From NCBI GenBank assembly GCA_035602155.1, contig DATNMW010000006.1, positions 1 to 64,000 of the forward strand: a stretch of DNA of 64,000 nt. Direction: 5' to 3'. A program made the position numbers and the translations under genes. The stretch comes from Bog-159 sp035602155 (GTDB taxonomy: Bacteria; Acidobacteriota; Terriglobia; Bryobacterales; Bryobacteraceae). A model generated the notes under the pieces. That model had not been told where the DNA came from. It ran no database searches and saw only the letters and a program-made list of their open reading frames with translations. Shown here one piece after another: positions 42,391-50,812 of this stretch; positions within the stretch are counted from its first letter, which is position 1, and each line of letters begins with the position of its first letter.

Positions 42391-42620
42391 TCACTCGGGC
42401 GAGTCTGCCTCGCGCCGGATTGCCTCCATTTGTGCCAGCAGCACCGCCCGCGACATCGACTCGACGCCCCAGTTCCACAATATGCCGATCTGGGCCAGTC
42501 CTCTTCGATCAGCCGACGATCATTGCCCGACGATCACCGTCATGTTACCTGGCGCGAAGGCTACTTCGCGCATCGCTCCCCCGGCGATCAGAGCGGAGTA
42601 TGGGCAAGGAAATCATTGGT
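42391..42620 (-). pseudogene. Unrecognised ORF remnant interrupted by one TGA
   Basis: On the minus strand one frame reads YSALIAGGAMREVAFAPGNMTVIVGQ, then TGA, then SSADRRGLAQIGILWNWGVESM and SRAVLLAQMEAIRREADSPE with a TGA stop at 42391-42393. Composition is protein-like on both sides of the internal stop. No family is recognised and no start codon with a ribosome-binding site is visible. It fills most of the 336-bp gap between vapB and dnaE. Confidence 0.35.
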
Positions 42621-42623
42621 AGG

Positions 42624-45600
42624 CTATCCGGCCAGAACCTCCACGCAATCCGGTCCGCAAATCTTCTCCAGCGCCGCCTTGAATTCGCGGTCTGGACGCA
42701 CCTTGGCAGGCACGTCCAGGATCACGGAGAAATCGCGCGGCTTCTCCAGGCGCAGGCGTACTTGCGACTCGCCGGGCTTAATATGGAAGAGTTCGCGCAA
42801 CGCCGCCGGCCTGTCCGCCACGCCATTGCGTCCCAGCCATACACGAATCGAAATCAGCGACGGCAGATTCAAGCGCGCCGTCTCCAGCGGCTGGATCTCC
42901 TGCACGGCAATCTTAGGCGGCGCGTTCTCTTCCGGCAGCACCAGCCCCTTCACCAGCACCGCCTTATCTTCCACGATCTGGGTCACGAGCCGATCATAGC
43001 TGGCGGCGAATACCATGCCGTCGACCGAACCGGTACGGTCCTCGATCTGCAGCGCGGCCCAGGGTTTTTGCTCGCGGTTGCGCTTGCGCTGGATGCCCGT
43101 GAGCACGCCGCACAAGGCCACCTCCGTCCCTTTTTCCAGGCCCTCCAGATTGCCGGTATCGTGCGTGGCCAACTCGCGCACCTTGTCTCCGTAATCGTCG
43201 AGCGGGTGCCCTGTCACGTAGAAACCGATCATCTCCTTTTCGCCTTGCAGCTTCTCGCGGCCGGTCCAATCGGGCACTTGCGGCAGCGGCTTCTCGACAG
43301 GTCCCTCCTCCGGGGTCATATCGCCGAACAACCCGCCCTGGCCGCTCACGCGGTCGCGCCAGACGCGCTGTCCGGCTTCCATGGCGCTTTCGGTGGCGGC
43401 GAACAACTGCGCGCGGGTGCCCTCCAGTGAGTCCATGGCGCCGGCGCGGATCAGGCTCTCAATCATACGCCGGTTGATGGAAGTCAAATCCACGTGCTCG
43501 CAGAATTCGTAGAGGGAAAGGAAGCGGCCCAGCTTCTCGCGCGCGGCGCGAATGGCTTCCACGGCGTTGGGGCCGAGATTCTTGACCGCGCCAAGCCCGA
43601 AGCGGATGCCTTTGCCGTTTGGCGCGGTGTCGTCCGGAGTGAAATTCCAATCGCTGGCATTGACATCCGGCTGAAGCACGGTAATGCCCATCTCGCGGCA
43701 CTCGTTGATGTACTTCACCACCTTCGCCGTGTTTCCGGTTTCAGAAGTAAGTAGCGCGGCCATGAAGTCCACCGGATAATGGGCTTTCAGATACGCAGTG
43801 ACAAAGGCCAGATAGGCATACGCGGCGGAATGCGACTTATTGAATCCGTAGCCGGCGAATTGTTCCATCAGGTCGAAGATCTTTTCGATCTTCTTCTGCG
43901 GGAAGCCGCGCTCCAGAGCGCCCTTGATGAAGCGCTGCCGCTGCGCGGCCATCTCTTCGGCTTTCTTCTTGCCCATGGCGCGGCGCAGAATATCGGCTTC
44001 GCCCAGTGAGTAGCCTGCCAGGACATTGGAGATCTGCATCACCTGTTCCTGGTAGACAATTACGCCGTAAGTCTCTTCCAGCAGCGCCTTCAACTCCGGC
44101 AGATCGTAAGCCACGGCCTTGCGGCCTTGCTTGCGATCGATGAAGTCGTCCACCATGCCGCCTTGCAAGGGGCCGGGCCGATAGAGCGCGTTCAGCGCAG
44201 TGAGATCCTCGATGCGCGTTGGATGGTAGCGGCGCAGAATGTCCTGCATGCCGGGCGATTCAAATTGAAAGATGCCGCTGGTGAGGGCTTTCGAAAAAAT
44301 CTCGTAAGTGGCCGGGTCGTCGAGCGGCAGTTCCTCGGGTACCAGAAGCACCCCGTGCCGCTTGTCGATCAGCTTCAGCGCATCGTCGATGAGCGTGAGG
44401 GTGGTCAGGCCCAGGAAGTCCATCTTCAGAAGCTGCAGCTTCTCCAGGCCGCTCATATCGAACTGCGTGACAATTTCTTCCCTGTTGGTGCGGTACAGCG
44501 GGACGAGTTGCTTCAGCGGTTCGGGCGAGATCACCACCCCGGCGGCGTGCACGGAACAGTTGCGCGCCATACCCTCCAGGCGCAGCGCGACTTGCAGGAT
44601 CTCGGCCACGCGCGGATCTTTACGCTCCAGCTCGCCGAAGCCCGGCTCGGCTTTCATGGCGTCGTCGAGCGTGATGTTCAGGACGTTGGGCACCATCTTG
44701 GTGAGACGCTCCACGTCGGCGAAACTCATGTCCAGCACGCGTCCCACGTCCTTGATGGCGGCGCGCGCGGCCATGGTGTTGAAGGTGATGATTTGCGCCA
44801 CCTGCTCGCGGCCGTATTTCTCGGTGACGTACTGGATCACTTCGCCGCGCCGGTTCATGCAGAAATCGATATCGATATCGGGCAGGCTGATACGCTCGGG
44901 ATTCAGGAAGCGCTCGAACAGCAGCCCGTACTGCAGCGGATCGATATCGGTGATGCCCATGGCGTAGCCCACCAGGCTGCCCGCCGCCGAGCCGCGGCCG
45001 GGGCCGACCGGAATGGATTTCGATCGCGCGAAGCGGATGAAATCCCAGACGATCAGGAAGTAGCCGGAGAACTGCATCTTCTGGATCATCTTGATCTCGC
45101 GGTCGAGACGCTCGGCGTATTCCGGCAGATCGTGTTTCAGGTGGCCGGCGGCGCGCAGAGCTTCGAGGCGCGTCCTGCGCCTTTCGAAACCCTGGCGCGC
45201 GACGAATTCGAAGTAGGTATCGGTGGAATGCTCGGCCGGGACTTCAAATTTCGGGAAAGGCTCCTTGATTTTTTCCAGGTCGACGTGGCAGCGCTGCGCG
45301 ATTTCCCAGGTGCGGTCGAGCGAATCTTCCAGTTCGCCGAAGAGCTGCATCATTTCGGCGCGCGATTTCAGGTAGAAATCGGGCGTGTTCCAGTGCATGC
45401 GCGACGTGTCGCTCATGGTCTTGCCGGTCTGGATGCAGAGCAGGATTTCGTGCGCGCGGGCGTCGTCGCGGCGCAGATAGTGCGCGTCGTTGGTGGCCAC
45501 CAGCGGCAGGCCGGTTTCCGCCGAGAGCCGGTGAACCGCGGGTATTAGGCGCTTGTCCTGTTCCAGGTGGTGGTCCTGAATTTCGAGAAAGAAGTTATTC

Positions 45601-46103
45601 TTGCCGAAGATGTCGGCGTAGGTGTAGGCGGTACGGCGGGCTTCATCGTAGCGGTCGGATAGCAGGATTTCGGGAATATCACCGCGCAGGCAAGCGGACA
45701 TGCCGATCAGGCCTTTGGAGTGCCGCGCAAGCAGGTCCCTGTCGATGCGGGGCTTGTAGTAGAAGCCCTCGAGGAAGCCCGTGGAGACCAGGTTGATGAG
45801 GTTGCGATAGCCTTCCTGCGTTTCGCAGAGCAGGACCAGGTGATTGTAGCGGTCGGTGTCGCTGCGGGTTTTGTGGCCCTGCTGCGAGACGTAGACCTCG
45901 CACCCGATGACCGGATGCACGCCTTTGGCCTTGGCGGTGTTGTAGAACTTGACGGCGCCGAACAGGTTGCCGTGGTCGGTCATGGCCACGGCGGGCATCT
46001 TCTGCTCGACCACCGTGTCCATGAGCTGGCCGATTTCGCAGGCTCCATCGAGGAGGGAGTAATCGGTGTGGCAGTGCAGATGGACGAACGGATTTTCCGG
46101 CAT
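42624..46103 (-). CDS. dnaE: DNA polymerase III alpha subunit
   Basis: 1159 residues, normal for DnaE1. The N-terminal PHP domain reads FVHLHCHTDYSLLDGACEIGQLM, VAMTDHGNLFGAVKFY. The polymerase core has VGPGRGSAAGSLVGYAMGITDIDPLQYGLLFERFLNPERISLPDIDIDFC (catalytic Asp pair) and further finger motifs such as LYRPGPLQGGMVDDFI and GYGFNKSHSAAYAYLAFVTAYLKAHYP. A C-terminal helix-hairpin-helix region follows (GIRFGLGAVKNLGPNAVEAI). An OB fold (LCGVLTGIQRKRNREQKPWAALQIEDRTGSVDGMVF) is near the C-terminus. AAAGGAAGG lies just before the ATG. Confidence 0.97.
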   Translation of the reverse strand: MPENPFVHLHCHTDYSLLDGACEIGQLMDTVVEQKMPAVAMTDHGNLFGAVKFYNTAKAKGVHPVIGCEVYVSQQGHKTRSDTDRYNHLVLLCETQEGYRNLINLVSTGFLEGFYYKPRIDRDLLARHSKGLIGMSACLRGDIPEILLSDRYDEARRTAYTYADIFGKNNFFLEIQDHHLEQDKRLIPAVHRLSAETGLPLVATNDAHYLRRDDARAHEILLCIQTGKTMSDTSRMHWNTPDFYLKSRAEMMQLFGELEDSLDRTWEIAQRCHVDLEKIKEPFPKFEVPAEHSTDTYFEFVARQGFERRRTRLEALRAAGHLKHDLPEYAERLDREIKMIQKMQFSGYFLIVWDFIRFARSKSIPVGPGRGSAAGSLVGYAMGITDIDPLQYGLLFERFLNPERISLPDIDIDFCMNRRGEVIQYVTEKYGREQVAQIITFNTMAARAAIKDVGRVLDMSFADVERLTKMVPNVLNITLDDAMKAEPGFGELERKDPRVAEILQVALRLEGMARNCSVHAAGVVISPEPLKQLVPLYRTNREEIVTQFDMSGLEKLQLLKMDFLGLTTLTLIDDALKLIDKRHGVLLVPEELPLDDPATYEIFSKALTSGIFQFESPGMQDILRRYHPTRIEDLTALNALYRPGPLQGGMVDDFIDRKQGRKAVAYDLPELKALLEETYGVIVYQEQVMQISNVLAGYSLGEADILRRAMGKKKAEEMAAQRQRFIKGALERGFPQKKIEKIFDLMEQFAGYGFNKSHSAAYAYLAFVTAYLKAHYPVDFMAALLTSETGNTAKVVKYINECREMGITVLQPDVNASDWNFTPDDTAPNGKGIRFGLGAVKNLGPNAVEAIRAAREKLGRFLSLYEFCEHVDLTSINRRMIESLIRAGAMDSLEGTRAQLFAATESAMEAGQRVWRDRVSGQGGLFGDMTPEEGPVEKPLPQVPDWTGREKLQGEKEMIGFYVTGHPLDDYGDKVRELATHDTGNLEGLEKGTEVALCGVLTGIQRKRNREQKPWAALQIEDRTGSVDGMVFAASYDRLVTQIVEDKAVLVKGLVLPEENAPPKIAVQEIQPLETARLNLPSLISIRVWLGRNGVADRPAALRELFHIKPGESQVRLRLEKPRDFSVILDVPAKVRPDREFKAALEKICGPDCVEVLAG

Positions 46104-46220
46104 GGCCTTCCTTTAAATTAAACGGCTATCGGGTTCTGTGGGGAGGTGCTTCTATTTTAGCGCGGGTTTGGCGAATCTTGCTGACCGGCGTGTGGGGGTG
46201 TTTTCTGGCCTCTAGTATAT

Positions 46221-46243
46221 CGTTTCAGTAAAACATATCCATA
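46221..46243 (+). repeat. IS630 terminal inverted repeat, left
   Basis: Begins CGTTTCAGTAAAAC and is identical, in reverse complement, to 47392-47414 over 23 bp. Confidence 0.9.
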
Positions 46244-46258
46244 CAATCACGCCACTTC

Positions 46259-47381
46259 TCAGGAGGCCTCCAGCAGTTCGAAAGCCTTCCAGCGATGAAC
46301 TACCGGCATCTCGTTGATTTCGGCAATCCCCAGCAGAATGCGTTCTTTCAGTTCCGCTCTGGATTGCACCCGGATCTGCCGCAGGAAAGTCCGCGTCATT
46401 TTGCCAAACAGGGTCTCCACGATGTTCAGCCAGGAGCCGTGCGTGGGAGTCAGCACGTACTTGAACCGGTTGGGGCGCGTCGCCAAGTAGGTCCGCATCT
46501 CTTTGGAAATGTGCGAGGAGTGGTTGTCCAGGATCAGCCGCATCGTGCACTCCGGCGGGTAGCGGGCATCCAAATCCCTGAGCAGTGCGATGAACTCCAC
46601 GCTCGGGTGCCGCTCCTCGACGCGTGCGGTGATATGCCCGTCGTGCAGGTCCAAACCTGCCAGAATCGACCAGCTACCATAGCGGATGTACTCATGATCG
46701 CGGGCCACCGTGGGATATTTACCGGCCACCGGCGGCAGGTCCGGAGCGGTGTTGCCAATGGCCTGTACGCCAGGTTTTTCGTCCACCGAAACCGTTATCA
46801 CCAAAGGCTGCGGAGCACCTTTCTGCGCGGCCTCGTTTTGCAGCGCGACCCGTTGATACACCAGCAACACCTCTTGCATTTTAGACAGGAAGCGCGGATC
46901 GCGGCGCTCCAGGTAATACTGGACTTTGTGGGGATGCGGCGGTTGCGCATCCAGGATGCGCTGTACCGTGGCTTTAGCCGCCTTATCCAGGGCCGGGTAC
47001 CCGGCTTGCACCGCGTGCCCGCGCACATGCCGCGCGAGTGCCGAGCGTGTCCACAACTCTGCGGCATACCCAAGTTCCTTGGGCTTGCAACACGCTAAAT
47101 GGACCACCCAGGCCTTGGCATCATCGGTAATGACCGCCTCTCGTGGCTGATGCGACGTGTCCTTCATGCCGGCCTGGACCCCCATCTGCAGGGCCTTATC
47201 AACCCACAGTCTGGCTTACGGTCTCGCCGGCATGATATCGCCACAAGACTTGCGCGCGCTGGACGTCGCGGAAAGCCGCGCTTTTGGATTGGCGGAGCCG
47301 ATCGAGATGTTTTTTCTCCTCGTCGGTGAGAACGAGCTTCGGGCGCCGGGATGCTCGTGCCATGGACCCCGCATAGCACAA
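46259..47381 (-). pseudogene. IS630 transposase, disrupted in the helix-turn-helix
   Basis: The N-terminal 60 codons (47381-47199) read MARASRRPKLVLTDEEKKHLDRL...QRAQVLWRYHAGETVSQTVG and stop. The catalytic part (47185-46259) begins MGVQAGMKD and includes VITDDAKAWVVHLACCKPKELGYAAELWT, Asp in TVSVDEKPGVQAIG, Asp in LILDNHSSH, and Glu in SWLNIVETLFGKMTR, the DDE triad. Full-length relatives have an uninterrupted second helix-turn-helix between them (SQIARxVGxTRxxVxKWVDKALQMG). Here a deletion of roughly 35-40 bp removes that helix and shifts the frame, leaving VDKALQMG in the other frame. Catalytic residues are intact. Confidence 0.85.
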
Positions 47382-47391
47382 AACAAAGTCT

Positions 47392-47414
47392 TATGGATAT
47401 GTTTTACTGAAACG
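47392..47414 (-). repeat. IS630 terminal inverted repeat, right
   Basis: Reverse complement of 46221-46243, with no mismatch over 23 bp. Confidence 0.9.
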
Positions 47415-47444
47415 TAATACGGCGGTGCGCGACCCTCGATCACG

Positions 47445-47759
47445 TTGCGACTACTGCCGGCTGGGGTCGCCATATGGACGACCGATGGGGGTGGCGTCAA
47501 GGTGCGCTGGGCGGAAGCACCGGTCGAGAAGCTGCGGAGTACAAGCGAGGAGTTTTTGGCGCTGTGCGCTTCGCCGGCGTCGAATGCAAGCGAGATCCGG
47601 CGGCTGGGCAACCAGCTATATCGGGCTTTCGTCCAGGGCGTCGATGCGCCATGGCCCGCAGCTACAGCGCACGAGAAAGACGCACACAAGGGCGCTTCGG
47701 GGCGGCCTGAGAGGCCATCACTGGCCAAGGGCCTGCCACACACCCACTCGTACTACTAA
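47445..47759 (+). pseudogene. Possible CHAT-domain protein fragment
   Basis: 104 open codons next to the IS630 element: LLPAGVAIWTTDGGGVKVRWAEAPVEKLRSTSEEFLALCASPASNASEIRRLGNQLYRAFVQGVDAPWP. The order (LPxGVAIWxxDxxGV, then F-x-x-x-C-A-x-P, then a helix ending LYxxxV) resembles the start of CHAT protease-like domains in acidobacterial TPR-CHAT proteins. The catalytic His and Cys regions are absent, and the frame ends in unrelated sequence. A truncated relic; the family call is tentative. Confidence 0.35.
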
Positions 47760-48484
47760 TTATCGGATGGCCTTTGTACGCCATCGATCACGTAAACATC
47801 AACCGAAACCCTCTCCATGCGCAGGCGGAGACCGAGCTGCTGGATCGCCGTGAAGATGGACGGTCCGCTTTGAGGAGCGGCCCGGTCCATATCGGGGGAC
47901 CACTCAAGCTTACAGTCAAAGGCGCCTTGAACGTTGGTTTCGTCGACCACTTTCCTGTGCAGTTGCGCCGAAAGGGATCTTGCCACGTAGGATACAGGGG
48001 CGGCCTGAAAAGTCATGATGCGCATCTGGCCATTCCAGCGCATCCGTACTTGCGGGCCTGGCGGATGGGTGGTCGCGGTCAGTTTTGGCCCGTCCTTCGA
48101 AACGGACAGCACATAGGCTGGCATTTCTCTCGCTTCCCGATGCATGGCCAACTTGAATCTGTCGGCCAACATCGACCGAACCATCATGCGGATCTGCCCG
48201 TCTCTGCCGACTTGTTCGTTTCCCGCATCGTTCTCCGGCGTGGCGACGATGTCATACCTGTCGGAATCCGTCCACTTGGGGCCGCCCACAAGCTCATCGT
48301 CGGTCAATTCATACGCCCACTTCACCAGAATCTTCAGGGTTGACTTTTCGGCTGTGAATCTTCCCCCGGGCAACCGGGTTATCACCGATTGCTCTGCCGG
48401 CTTGCTCGGCTGGATCGAGGCCACTTCAAAAGCGGGTGAAGACGGCGCGGATTGGCCGCAGAGGTGGACCGACCCAGCTAACAA
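47756..48484 (-). CDS. TIGR03435-family protein (soil Acidobacteria expansion)
   Basis: About 242 residues. Family marks: PAFEVASIQPSKP near the N-terminus, LVKWAYELTDDELVGGPKWTDSDRYDIVA, IRMMVRSMLADRFKLAMHREAREMPAYVLSVSKDGPKL, KVVDETNVQGAFDCKLEWSPD and SIFTAIQQLGLRLRMERVSVDVYVIDGVQRPSDN. This family is found in hundreds of copies in Solibacter-like genomes, usually exported; its function is unknown. No ATG in frame is found: the open frame begins at a TTG at 48484 within a hydrophobic stretch (AAVAFLLAGSVHLCGQ) that looks like a signal peptide. The first codons may be damaged or the start non-standard. Confidence 0.85.
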   Translation of the reverse strand: MLAGSVHLCGQSAPSSPAFEVASIQPSKPAEQSVITRLPGGRFTAEKSTLKILVKWAYELTDDELVGGPKWTDSDRYDIVATPENDAGNEQVGRDGQIRMMVRSMLADRFKLAMHREAREMPAYVLSVSKDGPKLTATTHPPGPQVRMRWNGQMRIMTFQAAPVSYVARSLSAQLHRKVVDETNVQGAFDCKLEWSPDMDRAAPQSGPSIFTAIQQLGLRLRMERVSVDVYVIDGVQRPSDN

Positions 48485-48563
48485 GAACGCGACGGCGGCG
48501 TGGATCGGGATCCCATTTTGGCTTCGGCTCCCGGGCCATTATACTCCCGCGTCGCGATGCGCC

Positions 48564-49316
48564 TCACTTTTCCTCTGGGCCATGGAGCTTCCACAGAATC
48601 TGGCGCAACATGCCCAGCACCACTGGCGCATCGCGCGCGCCGATGTTCAACCGCCGCACCAGGCGGCGCACTTTGGCCTTCGTCGATGCCGCCATCAGCG
48701 GCTTGATGTAACCGCTGCGATCCAGCGCCTCCACCAACATCGCCGTGATCTGTTCCGTCTCCACCGCGAGGGCCGCTTTCATTTTTTCCGGACGCGCGGC
48801 CGCCGCTCGCGCGTCGCGCGCCAGTTCGTAAAGGCACACTGCCACAGCTTGGCCCAGGTTCATCGAACGATTCAAGTCCACCGTGGGGATGCGCATCAGC
48901 CAGTGGCAATGGCTCATGTCCTCGTTCGAGAGGCCGAACTTTTCCGATCCGAACAGCAGCGCCACGGGTCCGGCGGCTTTGCGCATCAGGCGCGCGCCAA
49001 ATTCGAGGCGGCGCAACGAATGCTGCAACTCGCGATGGCCCACCGAAGTGGTTCCGACGACTAGCCCGCAGTCCGCAACAGCTTCGGCCACCGTGGTGAA
49101 TTCTTGCGCGGCAGCCAACAACGGCGCGGCTCCCACCGCCGACCGCGCTTCGCGGAAAGCCACCTCGTATGGATTCACCACACGCAGGCGCGGGCATCCG
49201 AAGTTGGCCATGGCGCGCGCCGCCGCGCCGATGTTCAACGGGTTTCGCGGCGCGACAAGCACCACGCGAAGCTGGTCCCGCAGAAAAAAATTTGCGATTG
49301 GCGCGTCTCGATGCAT
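48564..49316 (-). CDS. TrmJ-like tRNA/rRNA 2'-O-methyltransferase (SpoU family)
   Basis: 250 residues from the ATG at 49316; the TTG at 49343 would lie inside the adjacent promoter. A trefoil-knot SPOUT fold: LRVVLVAPRNPLNIGAAARAMANFGCPRLRVVNP (motif 1), VVGTTSVGHRELQH, GPVALLFGSEKFGLSNEDMSHCHWLMRIPTVDLNRSMNLGQAVAVCLYEL (motifs 2-3, knot with the SAM-binding GSExxGLSN). The C-terminal helical tail resembles TrmJ. Target position (for example tRNA Nm32) cannot be read from this. It is divergent from the micro-gene promoter at 49324. Confidence 0.85.
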   Translation of the reverse strand: MHRDAPIANFFLRDQLRVVLVAPRNPLNIGAAARAMANFGCPRLRVVNPYEVAFREARSAVGAAPLLAAAQEFTTVAEAVADCGLVVGTTSVGHRELQHSLRRLEFGARLMRKAAGPVALLFGSEKFGLSNEDMSHCHWLMRIPTVDLNRSMNLGQAVAVCLYELARDARAAAARPEKMKAALAVETEQITAMLVEALDRSGYIKPLMAASTKAKVRRLVRRLNIGARDAPVVLGMLRQILWKLHGPEEK

Positions 49317-49323
49317 TTTTCTC

Positions 49324-49352
49324 TTGACTTTTTTCTCGAACAACCTTATATA
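49324..49352 (+). promoter_or_regulatory. Strong sigma-70-type promoter of the micro-gene
   Basis: TTGACT (-35, 49324-49329), exactly 17 bp, then TATATA (-10, 49347-49352). These are the closest to consensus of any promoter I noticed in the window. Transcription should begin near 49359, a few bases before the 5' hairpin. Confidence 0.75.
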
Positions 49353-49361
49353 TGAATCACA

Positions 49362-49381
49362 TTGCGATTTTCGAATCGCAA
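49362..49381 (+). promoter_or_regulatory. 5'-UTR hairpin with TTCG loop
   Basis: TTGCGATT-TTCG-AATCGCAA, a perfect 8-bp stem with a TTCG loop placed within about five bases of the predicted 5' end. A stem there usually protects mRNA from 5'-dependent decay. The Shine-Dalgarno (AGGGAG at 49394-49399) lies outside the stem, so translation should be free. Confidence 0.6.
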
Positions 49382-49408
49382 AATTTGATGTTTAGGGAGA
49401 ATCAATCG

Positions 49409-49471
49409 ATGAAGAGCGCAACGAAGAAGGCCGCCCCGAAGAAGAAGGCGCCTGCCAAGAAAAAGAAGTAG
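49409..49471 (+). CDS. 20-residue Lys/Ala/Pro-rich peptide (micro-gene)
   Basis: ATG at 49409, AGGGAG 9 bases upstream, TAG at 49469. The product is MKSATKKAAPKKKAPAKKKK: 11 Lys, 5 Ala, 2 Pro, no acidic and no aromatic residues, and a calculated charge of about +11. It resembles the tail of histone H1/HU-type proteins such as the AAPKKKAPAKK tails of eukaryotic H1 and of some bacterial HU extensions. It is predicted to be disordered and to bind DNA, RNA or another polyanion. It is the only gene on a ~180-nt transcript with its own promoter and terminator. Whether it is translated is unproven; the ribosome-binding site and the all-sense codon run support it. Confidence 0.65.
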   Translation: MKSATKKAAPKKKAPAKKKK

Positions 49472-49513
49472 CATGGGCGCCCACTGAAGGGCGTGATTCA
49501 AGTTTGAACCAAC

Positions 49514-49539
49514 AGGCCCCGATTCGTCGGGGCCTTTTT
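49514..49539 (+). terminator. Intrinsic terminator of the micro-gene
   Basis: AGGCCCCGA-TTCG-TCGGGGCCT, a 9-bp perfect GC-rich stem with TTCG loop, followed directly by a T-run (49535-49539). A smaller hairpin (CGCCC-ACTGAA-GGGCG, 49478-49493) lies between the stop codon and the terminator. Confidence 0.85.
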
Positions 49540-50528
49540 CATTTTGCGGCACGTGGCGCTCCCGCCTTCTGCAGCAGCGTCCGGAACGTCTCCCCCATCC
49601 CGAACAGCAGGCTCTTCAACTGCAATCGCCGCTGCAACTCCTCCGCGCTCGTGGGCGCCGCGAGCGCCTCCGCGAATCGATTCGGCTCTCCGGCCGAGAG
49701 CAGCGTTTGCATCAGAGTTTCGAAGCAAACCGCTTCCAGGCCGATGCGCGTGCCGTGTTCCTGCAGCGCCGTGAACGGGACATGCGCGGTGATGTCCTTC
49801 GTGCCGGGGTCTTCCAATACATCTTCATCCGCCTGGTGTCGCCGGTAGCTCATGAGCGCGCCGCGCGGAAGCCGCACCGACTCGGCGCGCGTGTAGCCGT
49901 AGTCGATGGTGAAGACGAATCCCGCTTCCAGCGCGCGCGCGATGCGCTCCAACCAGGCGAGCGCATCCAGGTTCACTTCATAGAGCGCGCCTTCCGTTGG
50001 CGGCGGAAAGTAGCGGCGCAGATAGTCCGCCACGTCCTCGCGCGCAGGCGGACCGGGCACCCACACGAAGCGCCGATCCCATGCAACGCGCATCTCGCGG
50101 AAGCAACCGTCGCGGAAGGCCACCTCTTCCACCGGCAGGGCGTCGAAGAACTCGTTGGCGAAGAGCACGCCACGGAAATGCTCCGGCATCGTTCGCATCG
50201 CATTATGGCCGAGGTCCACCGGAACATAACGCCACTCTGAGAAAGCCGCGGACATCTCGCCTCTACCGGCGCCCATCTCGACGACGGTGAAGTCCGGCGG
50301 CGCGCCCATTGCCTGGTACAACGACCGGATGCGCGCGGCCATCAGGATGCCGAACACCGGCTGGATCTGTTCGGCTGTATAGAAATCGCCCTGCTTGCCG
50401 AATGGGTCGCGCGCGCCCCGGTAATATCCGTGGACCGGATCGTAGAGCGCCGCCTCCATGAACCGGCGGAACGAAATCGGGCCGTCGCGGCGGATCTCGT
50501 CGCGCAACACTTCGCTGAGCGGGCTCAC
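49539..50528 (-). CDS. MidA/NDUFAF7-like SAM-dependent methyltransferase
   Basis: 329 residues starting at GTG 50528 (VSPLSEVLRDEIRRDGPISFRRFMEAALYDPVHGYYRGARDPFGKQGDFYTAEQIQPVFG). SAM site VVEMGAGRGEMSAAF; VLFANEFFDALPVEEV; a beta region LEAGFVFTIDYGYTRAE; and TLMQTLLSAGE. It matches the MidA/NDUFAF7 (DUF185) family that methylates arginine on complex I subunits in eukaryotes; bacterial substrates are not firmly known. The GTG start overlaps the stop of the upstream gene (GTGA). A start at 50816 in the same frame would overlap the upstream gene fully and is rejected. Confidence 0.85.
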   Translation of the reverse strand: MSPLSEVLRDEIRRDGPISFRRFMEAALYDPVHGYYRGARDPFGKQGDFYTAEQIQPVFGILMAARIRSLYQAMGAPPDFTVVEMGAGRGEMSAAFSEWRYVPVDLGHNAMRTMPEHFRGVLFANEFFDALPVEEVAFRDGCFREMRVAWDRRFVWVPGPPAREDVADYLRRYFPPPTEGALYEVNLDALAWLERIARALEAGFVFTIDYGYTRAESVRLPRGALMSYRRHQADEDVLEDPGTKDITAHVPFTALQEHGTRIGLEAVCFETLMQTLLSAGEPNRFAEALAAPTSAEELQRRLQLKSLLFGMGETFRTLLQKAGAPRAAK

Positions 50529-50812
50529 GGCTCGACGACCCGGGTCTGCGGCGTGCGGATGAACATCTCGACCAGGTAATCGTGCAGACAATCGTAAAGG
50601 TAGCGCTGCAAGGTCCAGGGAAACTGCGGATGCTCGATATCCCGCGGATGCAGCGGCGCATAGTAGGTGTGTAGGCCCAGGCCGCGATTCTTCAGCTCGA
50701 TGACCAGCTCGATGGAGCCGTTGTGCTCGCGCGCCGAGAAATCCACCAGCGCATGCTCGTAGCGCCGCAACTCGGTTTCGACCTTTTCCAGCGGACTCGC
50801 CAGTGGGCTCAC
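50525..50812 (-). CDS. Conserved hypothetical protein (95 aa)
   Basis: 95 residues: MSPLASPLEKVETELRRYEHALVDFSAREHNGSIELVIELKNRGLGLHTYYAPLHPRDIEHPQFPWTLQRYLYDCLHDYLVEMFIR. The pattern, with His in HPRDI and a Tyr/Trp-rich second half, looks well conserved but I cannot assign a family. It is coupled to the methyltransferase gene by GTGA. It is probably a functional partner, perhaps a substrate-binding or complex factor. Divergent from the next gene, 28 bp away. Confidence 0.65.
   Translation of the reverse strand: MSPLASPLEKVETELRRYEHALVDFSAREHNGSIELVIELKNRGLGLHTYYAPLHPRDIEHPQFPWTLQRYLYDCLHDYLVEMFIRTPQTRVVEP

Larger units (their letters stand above)
46221..47414 (-). mobile_element. IS630-family insertion sequence
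   Basis: 1194 bp bounded by perfect 23-bp terminal inverted repeats starting CGTTTCAGTAAAAC (46221-46243 and, inverted, 47392-47414). TA dinucleotides lie at or within one base of each end, as expected for IS630/Tc1-type insertion at TA. The element carries one transposase gene on the minus strand, broken in its DNA-binding part (separate entry). It sits between dnaE and a TIGR03435 gene. Confidence 0.9.

Noticed and set aside
44127..45548. 473-codon open frame opposite dnaE
   Set aside because: Antisense shadow of the polymerase gene; no motif and GC-biased composition.
49317..49343. Upstream TTG start for the TrmJ-like gene
   Set aside because: It would place the first codons inside the -35/-10 region of the divergent micro-gene promoter; the ATG at 49316 is sufficient.
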